A stretch of DNA of 23,215 nucleotides from JBMTVT01 sp049451635 (GTDB taxonomy: Bacteria > Bacteroidota > Bacteroidia > Flavobacteriales > Flavobacteriaceae): the NCBI GenBank assembly GCA_049451635.1, contig JBMTVT010000040.1, positions 1 to 23,215 of the forward strand. The letters run 5' to 3'. The translations under genes were made by a program, and so were the position numbers. Below, piece by piece: positions 15,510-22,810 of the stretch. Below the pieces are notes generated by a model. That model was given only the letters and a program-made list of their open reading frames with translations, made no database searches and was not told where the DNA came from. Each line of letters starts with the position of its first letter. Position 1 is the stretch's first letter.

Positions 15510-15525
15510 TGGCAGTACTTTTGCC
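15510..15525 (+). promoter_or_regulatory. Sigma-54-type (-24/-12) promoter of grpE-dnaJ
   Basis: TGGCAGTACTTTTGCC contains GG and GC with the 12-base spacing required for -24/-12 elements, and matches TGGCACG-N4-TTGCW at the key positions. Transcription would start near 15536, about 24 bases before the grpE ATG at 15560. No HrcA (CIRCE) operator is seen. Confidence 0.6.
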
Positions 15526-15559
15526 AACCAAAATTAGTATTGAAAAAATTGACTTAGCG

Positions 15560-16096
15560 ATGAGTAAAAAGGATAAAAAGGAAGAAATTCAAAATGAAGA
15601 AGTTGAAACTTCTCAAACCGAAACTGTTGAAATAGAAGAACAAACAGCTGAGGAAAAATTACAGGATGAGCTTAAACAAGAAAAAGATAAGTTTTTAAGA
15701 CTTTTTGCTGAGTTTGAAAACTATAAAAAGCGAACCTCTAGAGAGCGTATTGAATTATTTTCAACTGCTAGTGAAGATGTGATGAAAACCTTGTTGCCAA
15801 TTCTTGATGATTTTGAGCGTGCATTAAGCCACATAGAAGAAGACAAGGAAGCAGAAGAATTAAGAAAAGGTGTTTTGTTAATTTATCAAAAGCTGGTAAA
15901 TACCTTAGAGCAAAAAGGTTTAAAACCGATTAAAGTTGAAAAAGGGGATACTTTCAATGCAGACAATCATGAAGCGGTTACACAAATACCAGCACCTACC
16001 GAAGATTTAAAAGGAAAGATTATAGATGTAATCGAAAAAGGATATAAGTTAGGGGAAAAGGTAATTCGTTTCCCTAAAGTTGTTATTGGACAATAA
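15560..16096 (+). CDS. grpE: Nucleotide exchange factor GrpE
   Basis: GrpE is the nucleotide exchange factor that releases ADP from DnaK. From the ATG at 15560 the product is 178 residues: a charged N-terminal tail rich in Glu, a long coiled-coil (roughly 30-75, KLQDELKQEKDKFLRLFAEF, NYKKRTSRER), a four-helix dimer region and the C-terminal beta wing with FNADNHEAV, GYKLGEKVIRFPKVVIGQ. A longer frame begins at 15509 with ATG, but the sigma-54-like promoter (15510-15525) covers that codon, and its extra 17 residues look non-native, so the shorter start is preferred. It is followed 9 bp later by dnaJ. Confidence 0.95.
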   Translation: MSKKDKKEEIQNEEVETSQTETVEIEEQTAEEKLQDELKQEKDKFLRLFAEFENYKKRTSRERIELFSTASEDVMKTLLPILDDFERALSHIEEDKEAEELRKGVLLIYQKLVNTLEQKGLKPIKVEKGDTFNADNHEAVTQIPAPTEDLKGKIIDVIEKGYKLGEKVIRFPKVVIGQ

Positions 16097-16105
16097 ACAA
16101 AACAC

Positions 16106-17224
16106 ATGGCAAAAAGAGACTATTACGAAATATTAGGAGTTAACAAAAGTGCTACAGCCGCAGAAATAAAAAAGGCTTATCGAAAAAAAGCAATTGAATT
16201 CCACCCCGATAAAAACCCAGATAATAAGGATGCAGAGGCAAAGTTTAAAGAAGCTGCCGAAGCTTATGAGGTTTTAAGTGATGCTGATAAAAAAGCACGT
16301 TATGACCAATTTGGTCATCAAGCTTTCGAAAACGGAGGCGGCTTTGGCGGTGGTGGCATGAATATGGATGATATATTCAGCCAATTTGGAGATATTTTTG
16401 GTGGCGCTTTTGGTGGTGGTGGTTTTTCAGGCTTTGGCGGTGGTGGAGGTCAACGTCGTGTAAAAGGCAGTAATCTGCGCATTCGTGTTAAGCTTACTCT
16501 GGAAGAAATTGCCAACGGTGTTGAAAAGAAAATAAAAGTAAAACGTAAAATTCAAGCGCCAGGTACAACTTATAAAACGTGTTCAACATGTAATGGTTCG
16601 GGTCAAGTAACTAGAATTGCTAATACTATTTTAGGCAGAATGCAAACATCTTCGCCATGTAATGTTTGTGGTGGTGCAGGACAGACCATTGATAAAAAGC
16701 CTAGTGATGCTGATGCACAAGGATTAAAAGTAGCCGAGGAAACCGTGTCTATCAAAATACCTGCAGGAGTTGTTGATGGTATGCAGCTTAAAGTTTCTGG
16801 TAAAGGAAATGAAGCCCCTGGAAATGGTATTTCGGGAGATTTAATCGTAGTGATTGAAGAAGAACAACATGCTAAATTGCAGCGCGAAGGAGATAATTTG
16901 CACTACGATTTATATATAAGTTACCCTGATGCAGTTCTAGGCACGTCAAAAGAAATTGATACCGTTACAGGTAAAGTTCGCATTAAAGTTGAAGCTGGTG
17001 TGCAATCTGGAAAAATTCTGCGCTTACGCGGAAAAGGTATCCCTAGCATCAGTGGTTATGGGAAAGGAGATTTATTGGTGCATGTAAATGTTTGGACGCC
17101 GAAAACATTAAATAAACAACAAAAAGATTTTTTTGAAGCTATGCAAAATGATGAGCATTTTGAACCAAAGCCAGAAAGTTCTGATAAGTCTTTCTTCGAA
17201 AAAGTTAAGGATATGTTTTCTTAG
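16106..17224 (+). CDS. dnaJ: Chaperone DnaJ with a single zinc centre
   Basis: DnaJ delivers unfolded clients to DnaK and stimulates its ATPase. The 372-residue protein has a J-domain (1-70, HPD at 33-35), a Gly/Phe region (about 77-115), a zinc region and two beta-barrel client-binding domains, ending in a short tail. Classical type I DnaJ has four CxxCxGxG motifs; here only two exist, CSTCNGSG (159-166) and CNVCGGAG (185-192). From context these are motifs 2 and 3, which together form zinc centre II; motifs 1 and 4, which form centre I, are both gone, the position of motif 1 being taken by RKIQAPGTT. The loss of a matched pair argues against random damage. It is cotranscribed with grpE. Confidence 0.96.
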   Translation: MAKRDYYEILGVNKSATAAEIKKAYRKKAIEFHPDKNPDNKDAEAKFKEAAEAYEVLSDADKKARYDQFGHQAFENGGGFGGGGMNMDDIFSQFGDIFGGAFGGGGFSGFGGGGGQRRVKGSNLRIRVKLTLEEIANGVEKKIKVKRKIQAPGTTYKTCSTCNGSGQVTRIANTILGRMQTSSPCNVCGGAGQTIDKKPSDADAQGLKVAEETVSIKIPAGVVDGMQLKVSGKGNEAPGNGISGDLIVVIEEEQHAKLQREGDNLHYDLYISYPDAVLGTSKEIDTVTGKVRIKVEAGVQSGKILRLRGKGIPSISGYGKGDLLVHVNVWTPKTLNKQQKDFFEAMQNDEHFEPKPESSDKSFFEKVKDMFS

Positions 17225-17248
17225 TTGAAAATAATTTAATCATTTATT

Positions 17249-17275
17249 AAAATTCCGTTACATAACGGAATTTTT
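17249..17275 (+). terminator. Terminator of grpE-dnaJ
   Basis: AATTCCGTT (17251-17259), loop ACAT, AACGGAATT (17264-17272), followed by TTT; flanking A and T bases extend the stem. It lies about 25 bases past the dnaJ stop. Confidence 0.85.
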
Positions 17276-17328
17276 CTATTTTATGGTAACTTATCTAATA
17301 GTTTTACTTTTAATATCAAAAAAAAAAC

Positions 17329-17427
17329 TATATTTGAATATCACTAATTTATTTTAGTGATAATTTTTCTTTTTCATAGCAATTTTTTTCCCATCCTTAA
17401 TTTATTAAGGGTGGGTTTTATTTTTAT
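17329..17427 (+). ncRNA. Possible short transcript between dnaJ and the ABC operon
   Basis: TATATTTG at 17329-17336 is a perfect -7 box. About seven bases later begins a hairpin ATCACTAA/TTAGTGAT (17339-17361), then a T-rich linker, then a strong terminator hairpin (17390-17415). The resulting RNA of roughly 80 bases contains no ORF with a start. A -33 element is weak or absent. The remainder of 17225-17552 is AT-rich filler and the upstream region of the ABC genes. It could equally be a set of stacked terminators. Confidence 0.3.
17390..17427 (+). terminator. Strong terminator hairpin upstream of the ABC operon
   Basis: CCCATCCTTAA (17390-17400) pairs with TTAAGGGTGGG (17405-17415), eleven pairs with one G-U, loop TTTA, followed by TTTTATTTTTAT. 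It separates grpE-dnaJ and any short RNA from the ABC genes. Confidence 0.8.
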
Positions 17428-17552
17428 AGCGCTTCTTTATTGTTAAAATCAATTTTTTTTATCTTCTTAATTTTATATTTATACCAAAAGCATTAAGCAT
17501 CTCGCCTAACATTTAATATCTTTACCAACTACAAGTAAATTAAAAAGTACCG

Positions 17553-18476
17553 ATGAGTAACTTACTGGAAGTTAATAAAGTTTCTAAAAATTTTGGAAAT
17601 TTTAAAGCGCTTAACAATGTCTCTATTACAGTCCCTAAAGGGAGTATTTTTGGTCTTTTAGGGCCTAATGGTGCAGGAAAAACAACTTTAATTAGGGTAA
17701 TAAACCAGATTACAATGCCAGATACTGGTACCGTGCTCTTGGATGGTGAAGCATTAAATGAGAACCATATAAGAGACATAGGGTATTTGCCTGAAGAGAG
17801 AGGTTTGTATAAATCTATGAAAGTGGGAGAGCAAGCGCTTTATTTGGCTCAACTTAAGGGGTTAAGTAAAGCAGATGCTAAAATCCGTTTAAAATATTGG
17901 TTTGAACGTTTGGAGATTGGAGACTGGTGGAACAAAAAAATCCAGGAACTTTCAAAAGGAATGGCGCAAAAAGTGCAGTTTGTGGTAACCGTTTTGCACC
18001 AACCTAAGTTATTGATTTTTGATGAACCCTTTTCGGGGTTTGATCCTATAAACGCCAATTTAATTAAAGATGAAATTTTACGCTTGCGCGAAGAAGGTGC
18101 TACGGTGATTTTTTCAACGCATAGAATGGAGTCTGTTGAAGAGCTTTGTGATGATATTGCACTAATCAATAAATCAAACAAAATACTTGACGGTAAATTG
18201 ATCGATATAAAAAGGCAATATAAAATTAATACCTATGAAGTTGGAATAAGAACCAGTAACAAAACTACTTTGCGACAAGAATTATCAGAGAAATTCGAAG
18301 TGTCAAAAGCGAATTTTAAGACTTTGGAAGATGAACTAAAACTTAATATTAAACTCAATTCAAACAATCCAAATGATTTGTTAAGTTATTTAACCTCAAG
18401 AGGAGAAGTGTCACATTTTGTAGAATTGATACCTAGTGTTAACGATATATTTATTCAAACTGTAAAGAATAATTAA
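17553..18476 (+). CDS. ABC exporter ATP-binding protein (NatA-like)
   Basis: The 307-residue ATPase energises the permease encoded 5 bp downstream. The nucleotide-binding domain (1-220) has Walker A GPNGAGKTT (37-45), Q-loop, LPEERGLY (79-86) typical of NatA/CcmA-type exporters, signature LSKGM (133-137), Walker B LLIFDEP (153-159) and switch His 190 in STHRM. A C-terminal DUF4162-like domain follows (about 225-307). The substrate is unknown; NatAB pairs export sodium or antimicrobial compounds and peptides in other species. It is the first gene of a five-gene same-strand run. ATG at 17553 precedes the first beta strand directly. Confidence 0.95.
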   Translation: MSNLLEVNKVSKNFGNFKALNNVSITVPKGSIFGLLGPNGAGKTTLIRVINQITMPDTGTVLLDGEALNENHIRDIGYLPEERGLYKSMKVGEQALYLAQLKGLSKADAKIRLKYWFERLEIGDWWNKKIQELSKGMAQKVQFVVTVLHQPKLLIFDEPFSGFDPINANLIKDEILRLREEGATVIFSTHRMESVEELCDDIALINKSNKILDGKLIDIKRQYKINTYEVGIRTSNKTTLRQELSEKFEVSKANFKTLEDELKLNIKLNSNNPNDLLSYLTSRGEVSHFVELIPSVNDIFIQTVKNN

Positions 18477-18481
18477 TTTTT

Positions 18482-19789
18482 ATGAATCATTTACCACTTA
18501 TTATAAAGCGTGAGTATTTAACGAAAGTTAAAAACAAATCATTCATTATCATGACTATTTTAAGTCCGATGATTTTTATCGCACTTATTGCAGTTGTAGC
18601 TTACTTATCTCAGTTGAATGATGATAAAGTTCGGGTTATTACCATTTTGGATGAATCTGGACTTATTGAAAGCATATTTAAAAATTCTGATAACACAACA
18701 TATAATGTGTTGCCAAGTATGTCTCTTGATGAAGCCAAAGCTATAGCAAAGGAAACATCGTCTTATGGCTTGTTGTATATCGATAAATGGCATAATATAG
18801 ATGCGATTTCAAATCATATAAAGTTTTATTCAGAAGAGACACCTTCAATAACCTTGATTTCAGGTTTAGAAAGCCAACTGGAAAAGACATTAACTAATAT
18901 TAAATTGCAGCAACAAGGTGTAGATGTTGCTATGATTAATGCTTCAAGAATAAATATAGATATTGCCCAAGAAAGCTTTGAGGGCGAGAAAACATCAAAA
19001 ATTGATAGTGTAGTAAAACTCATTTTTGGTGGCGCAGCAGGATATTTACTGTTTATGTTCATCATTATTTATGGTAATATGATTATGCGGAGTGTTATTG
19101 AGGAGAAAACCAGTAGGATAATTGAGGTTATCATTTCATCTGTAAAACCAGTGCAACTTATGTTGGGTAAAATTATAGGCACATCGTTGGCAGGAATTAC
19201 CCAGTTTATAATTTGGATAATTTTAGGGGGTGTTTTAATGACTATAGTGTCATTGATTTTTGGAATTGATATGATGCAAACTCCACAGCAAGATATGTTA
19301 CAGCAAGCTATGGAAACACCTCAGGTCAATTCTCAAATTGAAAATGTGATACATGCCTTTTATAATTTACCAATTATCAATTTAATCATAGCATTTATTT
19401 TATTTTTTATCAGTGGTTATTTACTTTACAGTTCGCTATATGCAGCCATAGGAGCCGCTGTTGATAACGAAACTGATACACAGCAATTTCTATTGCCTAT
19501 TATTATGCCCTTAGTTTTGGCAGTTTACATAGGTATTTTTACCGTAATTGAAGATCCGCATGGTACCGTTTCAACAGTATTCTCATTTATACCATTAACA
19601 TCCCCAGTGGTTATGCTCATGCGTATCCCGTTTGGTGTACCATTATGGCAGCAATTGGTTTCTTTGTTGTTATTAATAGGTAGTTTTATGCTAACTGTCT
19701 GGTTTGCAGCAAAAATATACAGAGTGGGTATTTTAATGTATGGTAAAAAACCAAGTTATAAAGAGTTAATTAAATGGATTAAATATTAA
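18482..19789 (+). CDS. ABC-2 type exporter permease (NatB-like)
   Basis: The 435-residue inner-membrane protein begins with a cytoplasmic elbow (LIIKREYLTKVKNKSFIIMT), a first membrane helix (about 20-43), a large extracytoplasmic domain (about 45-175), then five to six helices. The segment SVIEEKTSRIIEVIISSVKP followed by GKIIG is the conserved ABC-2/NatB cytoplasmic loop that contacts the ATPase. The large periplasmic domain between helices 1 and 2 is characteristic of the NatB/YhaP group. It pairs with the ATPase gene 5 bp upstream; the mscS gene starts 1 bp after its stop, so all three are likely cotranscribed. The substrate cannot be read from the sequence. Confidence 0.93.
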   Translation: MNHLPLIIKREYLTKVKNKSFIIMTILSPMIFIALIAVVAYLSQLNDDKVRVITILDESGLIESIFKNSDNTTYNVLPSMSLDEAKAIAKETSSYGLLYIDKWHNIDAISNHIKFYSEETPSITLISGLESQLEKTLTNIKLQQQGVDVAMINASRINIDIAQESFEGEKTSKIDSVVKLIFGGAAGYLLFMFIIIYGNMIMRSVIEEKTSRIIEVIISSVKPVQLMLGKIIGTSLAGITQFIIWIILGGVLMTIVSLIFGIDMMQTPQQDMLQQAMETPQVNSQIENVIHAFYNLPIINLIIAFILFFISGYLLYSSLYAAIGAAVDNETDTQQFLLPIIMPLVLAVYIGIFTVIEDPHGTVSTVFSFIPLTSPVVMLMRIPFGVPLWQQLVSLLLLIGSFMLTVWFAAKIYRVGILMYGKKPSYKELIKWIKY

Positions 19790-19790
19790 T

Positions 19791-20672
19791 ATGAGTCAAG
19801 AATTAAATAAAATTGAAGAAGTAATTACGGATAGTTCCGTGTGGGAAAAATTAAAATATTTTATTAATCTTCATATTGATTTTACAGATAAAATAAGTAT
19901 TTCCATACTCGATCTTTTAGTGGTTACCACAGTAATTTTTGTAACTACCATAATTTTAAGAATCGTTTTAAGGCTAATTACAAGAAACCTGCCTAAAGCA
20001 GATAAAAAGAAATTTAATGTTGTATTTGGGTATTTTAGATGGCTTGTTTATCTTATTATTTTATTGATAACATTACACTCTGTAGGTATTAATGTTACAG
20101 CTGTTTTTGCGGCGTCTGCTGCACTTTTAATTGGTATTGGTTTAGCATTACAAACTTTGTTTCAAGACATAATATCTGGAGTTTTTATTCTTATTGACCA
20201 AAGTGTGCATGTTGGAGATATTATTGAGATTGATGGTAAAGTAGGGCGTGTTGAAGAAATTAAACTTAGAACAACCAGAGCCGTAACTATTGATAACAAG
20301 GTTTTGGTTATACCCAATCACTTATATTTAGAGAACAGTTTATTCAATTGGACACAGAATGGAACTACAACCCGTGAATCTGTTGATGTTGGAGTTGCTT
20401 ATGGTAGCGATGTACAACTGGTTAAAAAAATATTAATACAAGCGGCAAGCACACATCCTGAGGTGTTAAGCGAACCAGAACCTACGGTAATATTTAGCGA
20501 TTTTGGTGATAGTTCATTAAATTTTAGAATAGTTTTTACAATTAATGATAGTTTTAAAGCCGTTTTCCCGAAAAGTGATATTCGTTTTGAAATAGATAAA
20601 TTATTCAGGGAAAATAATATAACTATTCCTTTTCCACAAAGAGATGTTCACATTTACAAAACCCTAGAGTAA
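19791..20672 (+). CDS. Small-conductance mechanosensitive channel (MscS family)
   Basis: MscS opens under membrane tension to release solutes on osmotic down-shock. The 293-residue product has three membrane helices (about 38-60, 78-98 and the pore helix 103-128), with the Gly/Ala-rich pore-lining segment ASAALLIGIGLALQTLFQDI typical of helix TM3, then the beta domain (HVGDIIEIDGKVGRVEEIKL, VIPNHLYLENSLFNW) and the cytoplasmic cage, ending FRENNITIPFPQRDVHIY, a classic MscS terminus. The short N-terminal helix before TM1 is amphipathic. It starts 1 bp after the permease stop, so translation is probably coupled. Involvement in the exporter's function is possible but not shown. Confidence 0.94.
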   Translation: MSQELNKIEEVITDSSVWEKLKYFINLHIDFTDKISISILDLLVVTTVIFVTTIILRIVLRLITRNLPKADKKKFNVVFGYFRWLVYLIILLITLHSVGINVTAVFAASAALLIGIGLALQTLFQDIISGVFILIDQSVHVGDIIEIDGKVGRVEEIKLRTTRAVTIDNKVLVIPNHLYLENSLFNWTQNGTTTRESVDVGVAYGSDVQLVKKILIQAASTHPEVLSEPEPTVIFSDFGDSSLNFRIVFTINDSFKAVFPKSDIRFEIDKLFRENNITIPFPQRDVHIYKTLE

Positions 20673-20701
20673 AATTAAGTTTGCATAAAGAAAACAAATT
20701 A

Positions 20702-21605
20702 TTGAAAACGAAATATTTCAAAAGCATAGTAAGCAGTAAGTTTAAATGGATTTTACTTTTGTTTTTTGTTTTGTCAATTTGTTAATGCACAACTCACAGA
20801 TTTAGCCAGATTGGAATATTCATTTATCCCAAAAAGTAATTCGAAAGATCAATATATTAGGTTGAGGGCACTTTTAAATTATCCTATTGAATTAAAAAGT
20901 GATTCATATTTAATAGTATGGGCAGAGTATAACCGTATTCCACTTAATTTAGAAGATAATTATCCATTTGCCACATCTGGGTTAAATAAAATTTATGTTA
21001 TAGATTTAACCATTGGCTATACTTTTAAGGTTAATGATACATGGTGCTTTGGTGTAAAGTTTAACCCAAGAATATCATCAACATTAACAAAAAATCTGAA
21101 TTCTGATGATTATTTTATGAATAGAGGCTTCTTTTTTATTACAGACCGAACAAAGGATAAAAGCCTAAAACATCCCTACCGCTTAATTTTAGGATTAACC
21201 TATAATGCCACTACGGGAATCCCTTTTCCATTCCCTTTTGTAAGTTATCATAGGCAGATTAATGATATATGGAGTTTTAATTTAGGAGTGCCAAAATCTA
21301 ATTTAAAATATGCCATCAATAAAACAAATAGCATTCAAATATTTGTTGGTTTAGATGGTTATTTATCTCATTTACAAGAGTCTGCAATGGTTAATGGTGA
21401 AAGTGTAGATCATATCTCGTTATCTGTTGCAGTTGGTGGTTTTGGTTACGAATATTTGTTTTCAAAACATTTGGTAGGGTATTTGTATACAGGTTATACA
21501 TTCAGATTAAATAATGTATTAAGAAATAAAAATAGAGATGAAATTTTTAAATTAGACGACGTAAATGCGTTTTATTTAAGAACAGGTCTCAAATTTAAAA
21601 TATAA
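20702..21605 (+). CDS. Outer-membrane beta-barrel protein (DUF6268-like), frame break in signal peptide
   Basis: The open frame from 20766 starts in the middle of a signal peptide (CQFVNAQL, with cleavage after NA). The missing first part is present in another frame from TTG at 20702: MKTKYFKSIVSSKFKWILLL then FFV. Adding one T to the run at about 20769-20772 joins them perfectly, so the gene has either a base-calling gap or a real frameshift. The mature part is about 270 residues of alternating beta strands with aromatic girdles (LARLEYSFIPKSN, YLIVWAEYNRIPLNL, CFGVKFNPRIS, HLVGYLYTGYTFRLN) and ends YLRTGLKFKI, as outer-membrane barrels do. It resembles DUF6268 proteins, with no known cargo. 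The sigma-54 activator begins 2 bp later. Confidence 0.75.
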
Positions 21606-21607
21606 AT

Positions 21608-22771
21608 ATGTCAAAAATATTAGTAATAGAAGACGAAGCAGCTATCAGGCGCGTATTGGTTAAAATTCTTTCTGAAGAAAATGATAATTACCAAGTTGAA
21701 GAGGCTGAAGATGGTGTTCAAGGGGTTGAGAAAATCAAGAATGATGATTACGATTTAATTCTTTGTGATATTAAAATGCCAAAAATGGATGGTGTAGAGG
21801 TATTGGAAGCTGTGAAGAAGATTAAACCAGAAATACCAATTGTTATGATTTCTGGTCATGGCGATTTAGATACTGCTGTAAATACAATGCGTCTAGGGGC
21901 TTTCGATTACATATCAAAGCCACCTGATTTAAACAGACTTTTAAATACAGTTCGTAATGCTTTAGATAGAAAAGAACTGGTTGTTGAGAATAAAATACTC
22001 AAGAAAAAAGTAAGCAAAAAGTATGAAATGATAGGTGAGAGCGATGCTATTTCACAAATTAAAAATATTATTGACAAGGTAGCTCCAACCGATGCTCGGG
22101 TTTTAATTACAGGTCCTAATGGTACTGGTAAAGAGTTAGTTGCGCATTGGCTGCACGAAAAGAGTGAAAGAGCAAAAGGGAGCATGATTGAGGTTAACTG
22201 TGCTGCTATTCCTTCAGAGTTAATAGAAAGTGAACTTTTTGGTCATGTTAAAGGAGCCTTTACTAGTGCCGCAAAAGATAGAGCAGGTAAATTTGAAGCT
22301 GCCAATGGGGGTACTATTTTTCTTGACGAAGTTGGCGATATGAGTTTATCTGCCCAAGCGAAAGTGTTGAGGGCATTACAAGAGAGTAGAATTCAACGTG
22401 TTGGTAGCGATAAAGATATAAAGGTTGATGTACGTGTTATAGCTGCAACTAATAAAGACTTAAAAAAGGAAATAGAAGCGGGTAAATTTCGAGAGGATTT
22501 GTACCATAGGCTTGCTGTAATTTTAGTAAAAGTACCAGCTTTAAATGAAAGACGCGATGATATTCCGCTACTCATAAATCATTTTTCTGAAAAAATTTCT
22601 GAAGAACAAGGCACAGCTAAAAAATCATTTTCTGATAAAGCAATTAAGTTACTTCAAGAATATGACTGGACAGGTAACATTAGAGAACTCCGTAATGTTA
22701 TTGAGCGCTTGATTATTTTGGGTGGCGTAGAAGTTAGTGAGCAGGATGTAAAGGCATTTGCCAGTAAATAA
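21608..22771 (+). CDS. NtrC-family sigma-54 response regulator without DNA-binding domain
   Basis: The 387-residue protein has a receiver domain (1-120: ED at 8-9, phospho-acceptor D54 in LCDIKMPKMDG, K104 in SKPP) and a sigma-54-activating AAA+ domain (about 140-375). Walker A is GPNGTGKE (169-176), Walker B GGTIFLDE (234-241), and the arginine finger lies in FREDLYHR (294-301). The loop that contacts sigma-54, normally GAFTGA, reads GAFTSA (216-221). The Fis-type helix-turn-helix that usually follows the AAA+ domain is absent: the protein stops after EVSEQDVKAFASK. It must therefore act without its own operator binding, or through another protein. The partner kinase is not in the window. 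It is probably last in the ABC-mscS-barrel run. Confidence 0.94.
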   Translation: MSKILVIEDEAAIRRVLVKILSEENDNYQVEEAEDGVQGVEKIKNDDYDLILCDIKMPKMDGVEVLEAVKKIKPEIPIVMISGHGDLDTAVNTMRLGAFDYISKPPDLNRLLNTVRNALDRKELVVENKILKKKVSKKYEMIGESDAISQIKNIIDKVAPTDARVLITGPNGTGKELVAHWLHEKSERAKGSMIEVNCAAIPSELIESELFGHVKGAFTSAAKDRAGKFEAANGGTIFLDEVGDMSLSAQAKVLRALQESRIQRVGSDKDIKVDVRVIAATNKDLKKEIEAGKFREDLYHRLAVILVKVPALNERRDDIPLLINHFSEKISEEQGTAKKSFSDKAIKLLQEYDWTGNIRELRNVIERLIILGGVEVSEQDVKAFASK

Positions 22772-22810
22772 AAACAAAACCCACAAAAGTTTTTTTGTGG
22801 GTTTTGTTTT
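22771..22810. terminator. Long perfect terminator hairpin after the regulator gene
   Basis: AAAACAAAACCCACAAAA (22771-22788), loop GTTT, TTTTGTGGGTTTTGTTTT (22793-22810): eighteen perfect pairs beginning at the last base of the stop codon. The A/T flanks make it usable from both directions, and it ends on the stop of the convergent pseudogene. Confidence 0.92.

Noticed and set aside
15492..15510. A second -24/-12 promoter at the upstream TGGCA
   Set aside because: TGGCA at 15493 has no TTGC at the required spacing; only the copy at 15510 fits.
16350..16455. Gly-rich repeat region as a tandem repeat element
   Set aside because: It is the normal Gly/Phe-rich linker of DnaJ.
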